Source: Clostridium gelidum (GTDB lineage Bacteria; Bacillota; Clostridia; Clostridiales; Clostridiaceae). From it: DNA of 64,000 nucleotides. The position numbers and the translations under genes are program-made. Positions 8,360-16,381 of this stretch are shown here, one piece after another. The stretch is from NCBI RefSeq assembly GCF_019977655.1, contig NZ_AP024849.1, positions 5,613,001 through 5,677,000 on the forward strand, in the 5' to 3' direction. Position 1 is the stretch's first letter. Every line of letters begins with the position of its first letter. The notes under the pieces are model-generated. The model saw only the letters and a program-made list of their open reading frames with translations, was not told the origin of the DNA and made no database searches.

Positions 8360-9124
8360 CCTATATAAATCTTCTCTTCTATCCTTCTTTATATCAAAGC
8401 TATCTTTAACTTCTTTAATTTTCTCTATTTCTAAATCCTTTATAATAAGCATTTCTTCTGAATTTATTTCATTTAAAACTTCTCCACTTGGACTTACAAA
8501 AATTGATGCTCCATTATACTGCAAGTAATCACCTAAACCTACTCTATTTATACCTATAATATAACATTGATTTTCTATAGCCCTTGCTTTTAATAATGTT
8601 ATCCAATGTTCTTCTCTGGACTTTGGCCAACTTGCTGCCACAGTTATTATTTGCGCTTCTTTAGATGCCATTTGAAATATCTCAGGAAACCTTAAATCAT
8701 AACAAATAAAAGGAGTTATTTGAAACTCCTTTATTTTACAAATGCATATTTCATTTCCACTATAATATTTATTATCTTCTCCGCTATAAGAAAATGGATG
8801 TATTTTGGTATATATCGTTAAAATTTTTCCATCTTTAGAAACAATAACATACTTATTCTTGCCTTTTTCATCAACTTTTATTGCAAATCCAAGTCCTATA
8901 TTTATATAGTTATTTACAGCCACTTGCTTAATCCAACTTATTATTTGCTCTTCAGATAATAATAGCTTATTAATGTCCATTGTAAAGCCTGTTAATGACA
9001 TCTCCGGAAATAAAATTAATTCAACTTTATTTTCTGAAGCCTTATTAACAAGCTCTTCAATCTTCTTCATATTTTCCGTGCAATCTTCCCAAACTATATC
9101 TATTTGAGCAATTCCTATAATCAA
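8357..9124 (-). CDS. Carbon-nitrogen hydrolase (nitrilase / omega-amidase-like)
   Basis: A 255-residue nitrilase-superfamily protein with the Glu-Lys-Cys triad: Glu in LILFPEMSLTGF (about 40), Lys in YTKIHPFSY (about 110) and Cys in PFICYDLRFPE (about 140). The length and the CYDLRFPE motif fit the omega-amidase/YafV/Nit2-like branch, which hydrolyses omega-amides of keto acids. The start is TTG at 9124, preceded by GGGAG, and overlaps the TGA of the tautomerase gene (TTGA). The two are likely co-translated. Exact substrate not determined. Confidence 0.8.
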   Translation of the reverse strand: MIIGIAQIDIVWEDCTENMKKIEELVNKASENKVELILFPEMSLTGFTMDINKLLLSEEQIISWIKQVAVNNYINIGLGFAIKVDEKGKNKYVIVSKDGKILTIYTKIHPFSYSGEDNKYYSGNEICICKIKEFQITPFICYDLRFPEIFQMASKEAQIITVAASWPKSREEHWITLLKARAIENQCYIIGINRVGLGDYLQYNGASIFVSPSGEVLNEINSEEMLIIKDLEIEKIKEVKDSFDIKKDRREDLYR

Positions 9125-9465
9125 AAATTACTCCCATTCCAGCCCCAATTTTCAACTTCTTCATACTTAACGTATATCTTATTTTGAGGTATTCCTAATT
9201 CTTCCTCATATATAGTGCAAATTTCTGCTGTCAAATTAGCATAAGCCTCTTTACTTGTCTTTCCAAATATTTTCACTTCTATAAACGCACCCTTTTCTAA
9301 TTTTTCTCCTCCAAAATATAATGAATATTCATTTTGAAATCCAACCATTAGAAATGTCTCACTTTTTCCTGGGATTAACTTTATTGCTTCGCCTAATCTC
9401 TTTTTTATAATTTCCTCTTTTTCATTTGAAATTTTAACAGTAACCTTTGATCCTATAAATGGCAT
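9121..9465 (-). CDS. MIF / phenylpyruvate tautomerase-family protein
   Basis: A 114-residue protein, the typical size of the macrophage-migration-inhibitory-factor family. The open frame extends to 9531, but the family requires Pro directly after the initiator Met. MPFIGSKVTV starts at 9465 with AAAGGGGA suitably upstream, so that start is chosen. Later conserved segments are ETFLMVGFQNEYSLYFGG and a C-terminal VKYEEVENWGWNGSNF close to the family's N-W-G-W-NG-xxF ending. It probably tautomerises small keto acids; coupling to an omega-amidase-like gene suggests keto-acid/amide salvage (inference). Confidence 0.8.
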   Translation of the reverse strand: MPFIGSKVTVKISNEKEEIIKKRLGEAIKLIPGKSETFLMVGFQNEYSLYFGGEKLEKGAFIEVKIFGKTSKEAYANLTAEICTIYEEELGIPQNKIYVKYEEVENWGWNGSNF

Positions 9466-9691
9466 CTCTTGTAATCCCCTTTCAATTAATAATTCACTAT
9501 TTAGTCGTTTGCGAAACGCCGTAACCCACATAAATGCGACTTATTTTTTGTTACAAAATAGAATAATTCCTCACTGATTTATGGTAAAATTGAATTGATA
9601 AAAAAATAAAATCACCATTTACCTCAGAAAAGATTTATATATATATATGATACCATATAAACAGCATAATTAAATATATGTAATTATCAAC

Positions 9692-9735
9692 TAAAAAAAG
9701 GATGTTTAAATTTTAATTGCCAAACATCCTTTTTA
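9692..9735 (-). terminator. Terminator of the PTS/mupG/HPr operon
   Basis: AAAAAGGATGTTT / AAACATCCTTTTT stem with A/T runs on both sides, 28 bp after the HPr stop. It could work in both directions. Confidence 0.8.
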
Positions 9736-9762
9736 CACTTACGTTTATCTAAGCTAAAATAA

Positions 9763-10023
9763 TTAATATAAATTTTCTTTTAAATATTTTTCTGCTACTT
9801 TAGCCTCAGCCATTTCCTCTTCACCCTCAAAAGTTATGATAATATTATCACCTTGTTTAATGCTAAGACTCATTAAAGGAAAGATTTCTTTTGCATTTAC
9901 TGCTTTTCCTGCCTTTTCAATAATTACATTACATTTAAATTGACTAAATTCATTGACTAACAACCCTGATGGTCTTGCATGAATTCCCTGGGGATTTTTA
10001 ACCTGATACTTAATCTTTTTCAC
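9763..10023 (-). CDS. HPr-family phosphocarrier with Glu at position 46
   Basis: An 86-residue HPr homologue. His15 in QGIHARPSG is the phosphoryl-accepting residue that takes phosphate from EI and passes it to EIIA. At position 46, where Firmicute HPr has the HPrK target Ser (LKSIMGVMS), this protein reads AKEIFPLMS, with Glu46. It therefore cannot be phosphorylated there and may mimic P-Ser or escape catabolite control. It starts with GTG behind GGGAG, 17 bp after mupG, and is last in the PTS operon, so it is a dedicated, non-housekeeping HPr. Confidence 0.88.
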   Translation of the reverse strand: MKKIKYQVKNPQGIHARPSGLLVNEFSQFKCNVIIEKAGKAVNAKEIFPLMSLSIKQGDNIIITFEGEEEMAEAKVAEKYLKENLY

Positions 10024-10040
10024 ACCATATCTCCCAAAAT

Positions 10041-11135
10041 TTATTCCGGTTTAATAAAACCAAAAAGATGTTCCGGTTTCAATATATCCAATAAAATTAA
10101 TTCTTCTTTGGGTATTCTAGCCACAAGATTTCTTTTACCATCATTAGGCATATCTTTCTCTATAATTTCTAGTTCACCTCGATAATGATATAAATTATCA
10201 TTAACTATTACTACATCTCCCCTATGGAAAAATTCTTTATCATATTTGCAGTATGGAATTTTTACTTCTCTATAATCTGCACGTGGCATACTGCTGCGAA
10301 CAAGATAATCAGACGCGTCTCCTCTTCCAAAATGTGGATAATTGTATATGATATTTTCCTCTTCACTTGTAATGCTATCAGCAAGCTCCAATTTGAATGT
10401 GGTTCTTGTTTTATCCACTTTAGATATTGCTTTTAGCTCATCTTCTGTGGCATAGGCATTTCCAATTAAAATATCATCAATTTTATTAGTTGCAAGTAGA
10501 TGCCTTACTTGTAAATCTATAGGTAAACCTCTATGCATTTCGCAAGTAGCTAATCCTTCAAATACTGGCCAAGGCCCAAAGGTATTTTCATTATTACTAG
10601 AAACAAAAGCACCAACAGTAAGACCTAAAGCTTTATATTTATTAGTAAATTCCATAAACTTATTCCATCCAAGTCCTGTATATTTCTGAGGATAAAAATT
10701 ATGGCAGACAACCATATTGTCCCTGTTGGCACCTCTTTCTATCATTAAATCCAAAGCTGTATTTGAACTTGCATTAAACTCAATAGGAATTCCATATGAA
10801 TTATGAGTAATTGCTATGTCTTCCCTATCACTAAAATGTCCATCTAGACGAACAATATCCACCTTCATATCATAAAATGGCTTTAAATTATACGGGGTAG
10901 CTCCCAGATGCAAAAACACACTAGGATTTGTATCTACGCCTACAATAAATCCAAGTTCATGTGCTTGTTCCATAAATTTTGTGAACTTATCCATAATAAT
11001 CTCTTTTGGTTCATCCACTGACAGTAAACAAGTGAACATTCTAGTAAATCCATATTTTGCAGCTAGCTTCATATAATCGTAATCTTTTTTTTCTGTTGAA
11101 TGTTCTGGATAAATAGATATACCCATTCTATGCAT
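10041..11135 (-). CDS. mupG: MupG-family 6-phospho-N-acetylmuramidase (DUF871 TIM barrel)
   Basis: A 364-residue protein of the former DUF871 family. The N-terminal MGISIYPEHS, the barrel strands GFTRMFTCLLS and VDIVRLDGHFS, VCHNFYPQKYTGLG, and a C-terminal beta domain with LVRSSMPRADYRE are characteristic. Characterised members (MupG of Staphylococcus) hydrolyse MurNAc-6-phosphate-GlcNAc, the PTS-imported peptidoglycan disaccharide. Here it sits with a cellobiose/chitobiose-class PTS, so the substrate may be that disaccharide or another 6-phospho-disaccharide. A strong hairpin lies in the 110-bp gap before it, which could set expression relative to upstream genes. Confidence 0.8.
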   Translation of the reverse strand: MHRMGISIYPEHSTEKKDYDYMKLAAKYGFTRMFTCLLSVDEPKEIIMDKFTKFMEQAHELGFIVGVDTNPSVFLHLGATPYNLKPFYDMKVDIVRLDGHFSDREDIAITHNSYGIPIEFNASSNTALDLMIERGANRDNMVVCHNFYPQKYTGLGWNKFMEFTNKYKALGLTVGAFVSSNNENTFGPWPVFEGLATCEMHRGLPIDLQVRHLLATNKIDDILIGNAYATEDELKAISKVDKTRTTFKLELADSITSEEENIIYNYPHFGRGDASDYLVRSSMPRADYREVKIPYCKYDKEFFHRGDVVIVNDNLYHYRGELEIIEKDMPNDGKRNLVARIPKEELILLDILKPEHLFGFIKPE

Positions 11136-11173
11136 TGTAAAAACCTGCCTTTCAATTTTTAATACTTGTTAAG

Positions 11174-11205
11174 AAATAGCAGAAACCTAATGGAATCTGC
11201 TATTT
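11174..11205 (-). promoter_or_regulatory. Intra-operon hairpin before mupG
   Basis: Perfect 10-bp stem AAATAGCAGA / TCTGCTATTT with a 12-nt loop, between the GrdB-like gene and mupG. It is followed on the minus strand by TTTCTTAAC, a weak U-tract, so partial termination or mRNA processing is plausible. Confidence 0.5.
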
Positions 11206-11245
11206 TGTAGAGGATATAAAATGTTATACTGCTTTTATCATATTT

Positions 11246-11770
11246 TTAGAAACAATATTCTTTAATCTTTGCTACATTGTCATATTCAACAGCAATAGTC
11301 TTTGCTACTAGACAAATATTTTTCAGTGCCTCGTTTAAACCAACTTCACCTTTTTTCGGACATTTCACAATATATATGAGGTCCTTATATTTACTTATTA
11401 CTTCTTCATTTTCAACGGACATAGCTGCAATTGCAGGTACACTAGTTGAATTATTTATGTCGTACGTAACCTCAGCACACATTTGTGCATATTCCTTATA
11501 GCTAAATGCTGGTCCACAAACCACTACATCTGGACGCAGTTTTTGCACCATATCACATAGTTTTTTGCTTACTACCTCTTTATCATTTAAATAGGTTCCA
11601 TTGCCACAATGCAAGCATGCTACAACCTTTGCACCAATTTGTTTTAGAAAAGGTTCCATCATGATGCTAGGACCAATAGGAACATTTTTCCCGCCCAAAG
11701 GCAACATCTTGTCATCTTTTGTTCCCATTCCAGCTTGAATTTGATCATAAATTGTTATTATCTTAAGCAT
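11246..11770 (-). CDS. GrdB-like short protein (glycine/sarcosine/betaine reductase component B family), non-selenium
   Basis: A 174-residue protein resembling the N-terminal Rossmann-like part of reductase component B (GrdB family): IYDQIQAGMGTKDD near the start, ACLHCGNGTYLND, and VVVCGPAFSYKEYAQMCAEV. Full GrdB proteins are over 400 residues with selenocysteine. This frame ends in TAA, has no in-frame TGA and lacks the Sec region, so glycine reductase activity is not expected. Several Cys and His residues (CLHCGNG) could bind metal. It lies 19 bp after EIIC within a PTS/mupG operon; its role there is unknown. Confidence 0.65.
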   Translation of the reverse strand: MLKIITIYDQIQAGMGTKDDKMLPLGGKNVPIGPSIMMEPFLKQIGAKVVACLHCGNGTYLNDKEVVSKKLCDMVQKLRPDVVVCGPAFSYKEYAQMCAEVTYDINNSTSVPAIAAMSVENEEVISKYKDLIYIVKCPKKGEVGLNEALKNICLVAKTIAVEYDNVAKIKEYCF

Positions 11771-11789
11771 GAATTAATTCTCCTAACTT

Positions 11790-13148
11790 TTAAAATGTTA
11801 AATCATCTAAAGAAATGTTATCGTCATCTGAATTGCTTTCGGCTTCAGCTTCATCAATTAAATATTGTTTATCCATAGTTTTAATGAATGGTAAATAGAC
11901 AAATATTCCAAGAACTATAAGGAATATTTGAAGCAATGCTCCCTGCCATCCTGATGATAAGAAACCTGAAATAATTGGTGGTGTTGTCCATGGCATAATA
12001 ACACCATTACAAATTGGAACCATTCCAATCCTCATAGTAATCCATGAAATAATTATATTAATCATAGGTACAAGAATAAATGGAATAGCTATCAAAGGAT
12101 TTAATACAACTGGAAGTCCAAAAATAATTGGCTCATTTATACCAAATATAGCAGGAATAACTGCTATTTTTCCCAGCTCTTTGATTCGTTTTGATTTACA
12201 GAATCCAAACATAGCAACCAATAGAGAAAGTGTTGATCCAGCACCTCCATAAGTAGCAAACAAGTCTTGAAACTGTTGATTTATAATGTGAGGCAAAGGT
12301 AACCCTGCTTGCAATGCTTTTAAATTTTCTGCAGATAATGCGTAAAGTATTGGATTAAAAACTGAACCTGTGATGTTTGTCCCATGAATACCAAAGAGCC
12401 ATAAGACATGTGCAAAGAAATAAACTCCCATCATTGCCCCAAGAGAATCTCCAACTCTTTGCATTGGCAATTGTAAAACTTTATAAATAAAGTCAAAAGC
12501 ATTTCCCCATGGTGTTAATGAAAAAATAATTCGAATAAAGAAGAATACAATAATTACTCCGGCGATTGGAAATAATGCTGAAAATGACTGTCCAACTGTA
12601 GGTGGAACCCCTTTTGGCATCTTGATTGTCCAGCCTTTATTTTCCACCCAGTTGTAAATCTTAACGGATATAAATGCACATATAATTCCTATAAATATGC
12701 CTTTTGATCCAACCCAATCTAAAGGTATACTGGCTACTTGAACTGCTGCTGTAGAACCTTCTGGTGTAAAAGCTGTGGTAAATGGCATAAGCATAAACCA
12801 ACTTAAAATAGCAACAGCTGCTCCAAATATCATATTTACTTTTTCTTGCTTTGCATAATTATAGCCAATACCAATTACAATAAATATTGCCATAATTGAA
12901 AAGGTTGCTGCTGTTACATTTGAAAAATAAGATGAAATTGATGTTCCTCCAAGTTTTGTGTTGTTTAGTAAGTCAATCCAAGGTTGAACTGGAAAATTTG
13001 AAATAAGCATAAACATTGAACCAACTACTAAAAGTGGCATAGCGAGTAAAAATCCATCACGAATTGCTATAAGATATTTATTATTGCTTATAAGCTTAGC
13101 AACTGGCATAAGTTTTGATTCTAACTTATCCATAAAACTCTTTTTCAT
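11790..13148 (-). CDS. PTS EIIC, lactose/cellobiose/diacetylchitobiose class
   Basis: A 452-residue membrane permease of the PTS_EIIC glucose/lactose superfamily (CelB/ChbC-like), about 10 transmembrane helices. Family landmarks are AIRDGFLLAMPLLVVGSMFM, FGIHGTNITGSV, YGGAGSTLSL, and FGINEPIIFGLPVVLNP (split here as FGINEPIIFG and LPVVLNP), whose Glu is essential for sugar recognition. It moves a beta-linked disaccharide into the cell with phosphorylation by the co-encoded EIIB. The hydrophilic acidic tail (EAEAESNSDDDN) is unremarkable. Sugar specificity cannot be read from sequence; the mupG neighbour suggests an amino-sugar disaccharide. Confidence 0.88.
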   Translation of the reverse strand: MKKSFMDKLESKLMPVAKLISNNKYLIAIRDGFLLAMPLLVVGSMFMLISNFPVQPWIDLLNNTKLGGTSISSYFSNVTAATFSIMAIFIVIGIGYNYAKQEKVNMIFGAAVAILSWFMLMPFTTAFTPEGSTAAVQVASIPLDWVGSKGIFIGIICAFISVKIYNWVENKGWTIKMPKGVPPTVGQSFSALFPIAGVIIVFFFIRIIFSLTPWGNAFDFIYKVLQLPMQRVGDSLGAMMGVYFFAHVLWLFGIHGTNITGSVFNPILYALSAENLKALQAGLPLPHIINQQFQDLFATYGGAGSTLSLLVAMFGFCKSKRIKELGKIAVIPAIFGINEPIIFGLPVVLNPLIAIPFILVPMINIIISWITMRIGMVPICNGVIMPWTTPPIISGFLSSGWQGALLQIFLIVLGIFVYLPFIKTMDKQYLIDEAEAESNSDDDNISLDDLTF

Positions 13149-13210
13149 TTTTAATTTCCTCCATTTCCTTCAATAACGTTAAATTTCACATTATAAATTG
13201 GAATAATTTA

Positions 13211-13531
13211 TTAAACACCCTGCTTTATCAATTTTGATGCTAATTTTAAAACATTTGCGCCGTTAATAGTACCATAATCATTGCTATCAATTAACCCCAC
13301 TGGAGTATTCAATTTATTGTATTTATTTTTAGTTTCCTCATAGGCAAATCTCACCTGAGGGCCTATTAAAATGCAGTCCGGATGATCTTTTTCATAAATA
13401 TCATCAAGGCTTGCTAGTGAAAACGCTTTCACTTCAACTTGAAGGCCATGAGCATCAGCTAATTTTTGCATATTAGCTGAAAGCAAACTTGTAGACATTC
13501 CTGCACTACAAAATAGATAAATTTTCTTCAT
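13211..13531 (-). CDS. PTS EIIB, lactose/cellobiose class
   Basis: A 106-residue cytosolic EIIB. The active-site loop LFCSAGMSTSLL carries the phosphocysteine near residue 8; DCILIGPQVRFAYEE is the conserved central segment. It takes phosphate from EIIA and transfers it to the sugar at EIIC. The frame begins with GTG at 13540, but GAGAGGAAG abuts that codon and is ideally spaced for the ATG at 13531. A fully consensus cre box lies within this coding sequence at 13418-13431. Confidence 0.9.
   Translation of the reverse strand: MKKIYLFCSAGMSTSLLSANMQKLADAHGLQVEVKAFSLASLDDIYEKDHPDCILIGPQVRFAYEETKNKYNKLNTPVGLIDSNDYGTINGANVLKLASKLIKQGV
13418..13431 (-). promoter_or_regulatory. Intragenic cre (CcpA) box inside EIIB
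   Basis: TGAAAACGCTTTCA fits the cre consensus TGWAARCGNTWNCW in both orientations. It is about 520 bp downstream of the operon promoter, so it would act as an elongation roadblock, as known for intragenic cre sites in Bacillus. Confidence 0.6.
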
Positions 13532-13583
13532 TAATATCACTTCCTCTCCATTATGAAATTAGATTTTATTATTTAATAAAATT

Positions 13584-13913
13584 TCAATTAACTTTTTGTT
13601 CTAATTTAAGCATTCTTTTAAAGTTATCAATAAATTCCTTCGTTAATATTTCAAACATTTCTGCACTCATAAGCTGATCTTCCGCATGCATAACCAATAT
13701 TAAGCTATTGGTATTTTCGTCATTCGTGTTCTGCTGAAGCAATTTACTATGTATATCATGTGCCTTCAAAAACTGGCTTTTACCTTCTTTCATTAGTTCT
13801 TCTGCTTTTTCAAAGTTTCCCTTCTTAGCTTCTCGTATTGCTTCAATACTGCAAGATCGTGCTATCCCAGCAGCAGAAATTAGCTGAAAACAAACTAATT
13901 CTAATCCTTCCAT
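13584..13913 (-). CDS. PTS EIIA, lactose/cellobiose class
   Basis: A 109-residue helical EIIA of the Lac family. The phosphohistidine is in SLILVMHAEDQLMSAE (His near residue 77); the N-terminal FQLISAAGIARSCSIEAIREA is the first helix of the trimer-forming three-helix bundle. It relays phosphate from HPr to EIIB. It is the first gene of the EIIA-EIIB-EIIC-grdB-like-mupG-HPr operon, with GGAGGGTACA before the ATG and a regulated promoter just upstream. Confidence 0.9.
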   Translation of the reverse strand: MEGLELVCFQLISAAGIARSCSIEAIREAKKGNFEKAEELMKEGKSQFLKAHDIHSKLLQQNTNDENTNSLILVMHAEDQLMSAEMFEILTKEFIDNFKRMLKLEQKVN

Positions 13914-13960
13914 TGTACCCTCCTATTGTTCGTAGTTTAAAATATGCTACTTATAATTTA

Positions 13961-14014
13961 ATTATACATGAATTTGTAACAAATGCTTCCAATGTTTCTT
14001 CCTAATGTTAGGAA
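13961..14014 (-). promoter_or_regulatory. Promoter of the PTS operon with perfect palindromic operator
   Basis: Minus strand -10 TATAAT (13966-13961) preceded by TG, with a poor -35 (GAAGCA at 17-bp spacing). TTCCTAACATTAGGAA (14014-13999) is a perfect 16-bp palindrome centred about 52 bp upstream of the expected start. A weak -35 plus an upstream palindrome suggests activation by the PRD regulator encoded next door. Confidence 0.6.
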
Positions 14015-14043
14015 CCTATTTACACAATATAAAAAATGGAAAT

Positions 14044-14096
14044 AAAAAAATCTGCGCATAAACATATTGCCAATATTAATGATTTTTATTTATGCA
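14044..14096 (-). terminator. Terminator of the PRD regulator gene
   Basis: Inverted repeat ATCTGCGCATAAA / TTTATGCACGGAT (two mismatches), followed on the minus strand by TTTTTTTA, just past the regulator stop. It insulates the regulator from the PTS operon promoter. Confidence 0.65.
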
Positions 14097-14105
14097 CGGA
14101 TTCCT

Positions 14106-16022
14106 TTATTTAATAATCTGATTAATAAATTCATTATAAGTTGTTGTTTTCATAAGTGAAGATAGCTTTTTAGAATCACTTACTATATTACCCAGCCAAT
14201 CAAAAAAAGTTCTAAGCATTTTTTGCTTTCCTTCCTGAATAGATAATAGCAAAACCAATTTCACTTGAAATTCTCCCCATTGTATTGGTTTTTTTAGCAG
14301 CGCAACTGAAATTTTCGATTCTTTACTCATTGCTATGTTTGGATGAGCGATTGCAAAAGAATAAATGAATGATGTAGGGAAAAGTTCTTCCCGTTTTAAT
14401 ACTGCCTCTTTGAAATTCTTCTTAACAGAACCAGAATTATAGAGTTCATCACTCATAAAGCTCAAAACTTTTTTTGGAGTATCCAAATCAAGATCAAAAT
14501 AAAAAAAGCGAGGTTCCATCATAGTCTTGAAATCACTGATAAAATTCACTTTAAATCTATTACTATCCAGTAAATTTAAAGCTTTAAAAATTTTAATTTT
14601 ATCTTCTAAGCTCATAAAAATCGAAATCTGTACTGTTAAAATATTCAAATCATGTTCTAATGGTAGAGTAGTCAGAATCAAATCTGGTTTTACCTTAAGT
14701 ACTTCCTTCTTTTCAAAATAATTAATAAACCCCAAAATTTCTATGCGTTCATGGAATATACTCTCTATTTTTTTTATACACATACTTGACAAAGCTTGAT
14801 TATTTGGATTCATCATGATTACTCGATATTTATTTTTAGAATTCATCCTTTCAAGAGCACCACCTAAGTGTTGTTCAATAAAGCTTATATCATTTTCGTC
14901 AATGGTTATATTTAATTTATCCTCAATTAATTTACCTACTCTAATAGCCATATCGAAAAAAAATGGATATTTATGCTTTAATTCATCCAGATACAAGTTG
15001 GAAACATTAATATTTTTCTTTTTTCGTTCAAGAAGTTGCTGAATATGAACACATAATCCTCCCCTTAAATCTTCATCTTTCCTGAGATCAACATCAAATT
15101 GAATATATATATCTTCTAATATGTTACTTACCAATTGGTTCGTACTATAATCATAATTCAATAAAAGAGCCCTATCTTTACTATCTTTAATATCAGCTTG
15201 TGTTTTTCCAATCAATATGGATGCCAAAATAGTGTTTTCATATTTTTTAAGTTCAATGTTTAATTTTTTCGATACATTTTCAAAAAATTCTTGTGCTATA
15301 GAAAATTCTATACTACCAGTAATGTTTTCATTTTTTCCATCTGTTTCTATGTAATTATGGCAAAGTATACGTTCAATTGCCACTCCAATATAAGTCATAA
15401 TTATTGGAAATTCCATTTCTCTCACGGTGTAATTATATTTTTCAAATATATCCTCTAGTAATTCTTTTACTGCAAGCAGATCGAAATTTGGAAATAGAAC
15501 AGCTAAAGAATCTAGGTTTAAATAGTTTCCTTTTATTTTTTTCATAAGTAAATTTGCATAAAGTTCTCTTTTATTCTCCTCATTTCCTTCTAAAGATATA
15601 TAATTCTTATGCCTTACAAGTTTAAGTGTAGGATAAGGTTCCAAGATTTTTTTTATTTCTTTTAAATCGTTTTCCATTGAAGAATCACTAACAAACACTA
15701 TGTCTTTTACAGAAATTAGATTAAGTTCATTCTTTTTTAACAATAATTCATGAATAATATAAAAACATCTTTGAAAAGATGTTTGTGGAATTATATTTTC
15801 TGAATGAATATTTAAATTTGACGATAATTCTTCATTTAAATGATAACCATTTCGAACATTTGATTCGATAAGTATATCTTCATAGTATAAATTTATATAT
15901 GCAATATCAGACCTTATGGTTCTATCTGACACATTTAAAAACTCAGAAAATTCTTTGCCTATCATCCACTTTTTATTATCTTTAAGTAACATTATAATTT
16001 TTTCTTGGCGCTCGTTCAGCAA
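14106..16022 (-). CDS. PRD-containing transcriptional activator (LicR/ManR type)
   Basis: About 638 residues in LicR-like order: N-terminal HTH (QEKIIMLLKDNKKW, VSDRTIRSDI; 1-70), two PTS-regulation domains (about 190-400), an EIIB-like domain (about 405-490) and a C-terminal EIIA domain with the phosphohistidine motif FAIAHPN (about 560). PRD2 keeps both expected His (LCVHIQQLLER, EQHLGGALER). PRD1 has Tyr where His is usual (MTYIGVAIER), and the EIIB-like loop (NPNNQALSSM) lacks the phosphocysteine. Activity is thus likely set through PRD2 and the EIIA domain. The frame opens with GTG at 16031, but AGGTG is better spaced for TTG at 16022. Confidence 0.85.
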   Translation of the reverse strand: MLNERQEKIIMLLKDNKKWMIGKEFSEFLNVSDRTIRSDIAYINLYYEDILIESNVRNGYHLNEELSSNLNIHSENIIPQTSFQRCFYIIHELLLKKNELNLISVKDIVFVSDSSMENDLKEIKKILEPYPTLKLVRHKNYISLEGNEENKRELYANLLMKKIKGNYLNLDSLAVLFPNFDLLAVKELLEDIFEKYNYTVREMEFPIIMTYIGVAIERILCHNYIETDGKNENITGSIEFSIAQEFFENVSKKLNIELKKYENTILASILIGKTQADIKDSKDRALLLNYDYSTNQLVSNILEDIYIQFDVDLRKDEDLRGGLCVHIQQLLERKKKNINVSNLYLDELKHKYPFFFDMAIRVGKLIEDKLNITIDENDISFIEQHLGGALERMNSKNKYRVIMMNPNNQALSSMCIKKIESIFHERIEILGFINYFEKKEVLKVKPDLILTTLPLEHDLNILTVQISIFMSLEDKIKIFKALNLLDSNRFKVNFISDFKTMMEPRFFYFDLDLDTPKKVLSFMSDELYNSGSVKKNFKEAVLKREELFPTSFIYSFAIAHPNIAMSKESKISVALLKKPIQWGEFQVKLVLLLSIQEGKQKMLRTFFDWLGNIVSDSKKLSSLMKTTTYNEFINQIIK

Positions 16023-16381
16023 TTTAATCACCTCACACTTATTTTTAATATAACAAAACGTATTACTCTCACTATAAAATTTCTTACTTCATTTTAATTT
16101 CTATTGTTATTTCAGTATGCAAAGTTATTTCTTGTTTTTAATTATTTTCCTTACTATGCTTTTAAGTTTGGCATTACTACTAATTGATTAGGCATTGTAA
16201 GGGATATTTCATTCTATAATAAAGATTTTCTAAAAGCTTATTCAGATATCTTTGTTGAGTATTAATGACGATTTTCAACTTCTAATGACACTTTATTTAA
16301 TTTTCATCATAAATTATTCTTGGTTGCTCTTAATATGTTCTTAATTGTGATTCGCACATTTTTTATATGTGCATGCTTTTT
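16023..16381. other. Intergenic region upstream of the PRD regulator
   Basis: About 360 bp of AT-rich DNA that should hold the regulator's promoter. I see only a small GCACAT / ATGTGC hairpin at about 16352-16371 near the WYL gene end; it lacks a U-tract on the minus strand. No ORF is supported. Confidence 0.4.

Noticed and set aside
11246..11250. Possible selenocysteine read-through at the end of the GrdB-like gene
   Set aside because: The stop codon is TAA, not TGA, and no continuing GrdB frame follows.
13914..14043. Sigma-54 promoter for the PTS operon
   Set aside because: No TGGCAC-N5-TTGC pattern was found, and the PRD regulator lacks an AAA+ sigma-54 activator domain.
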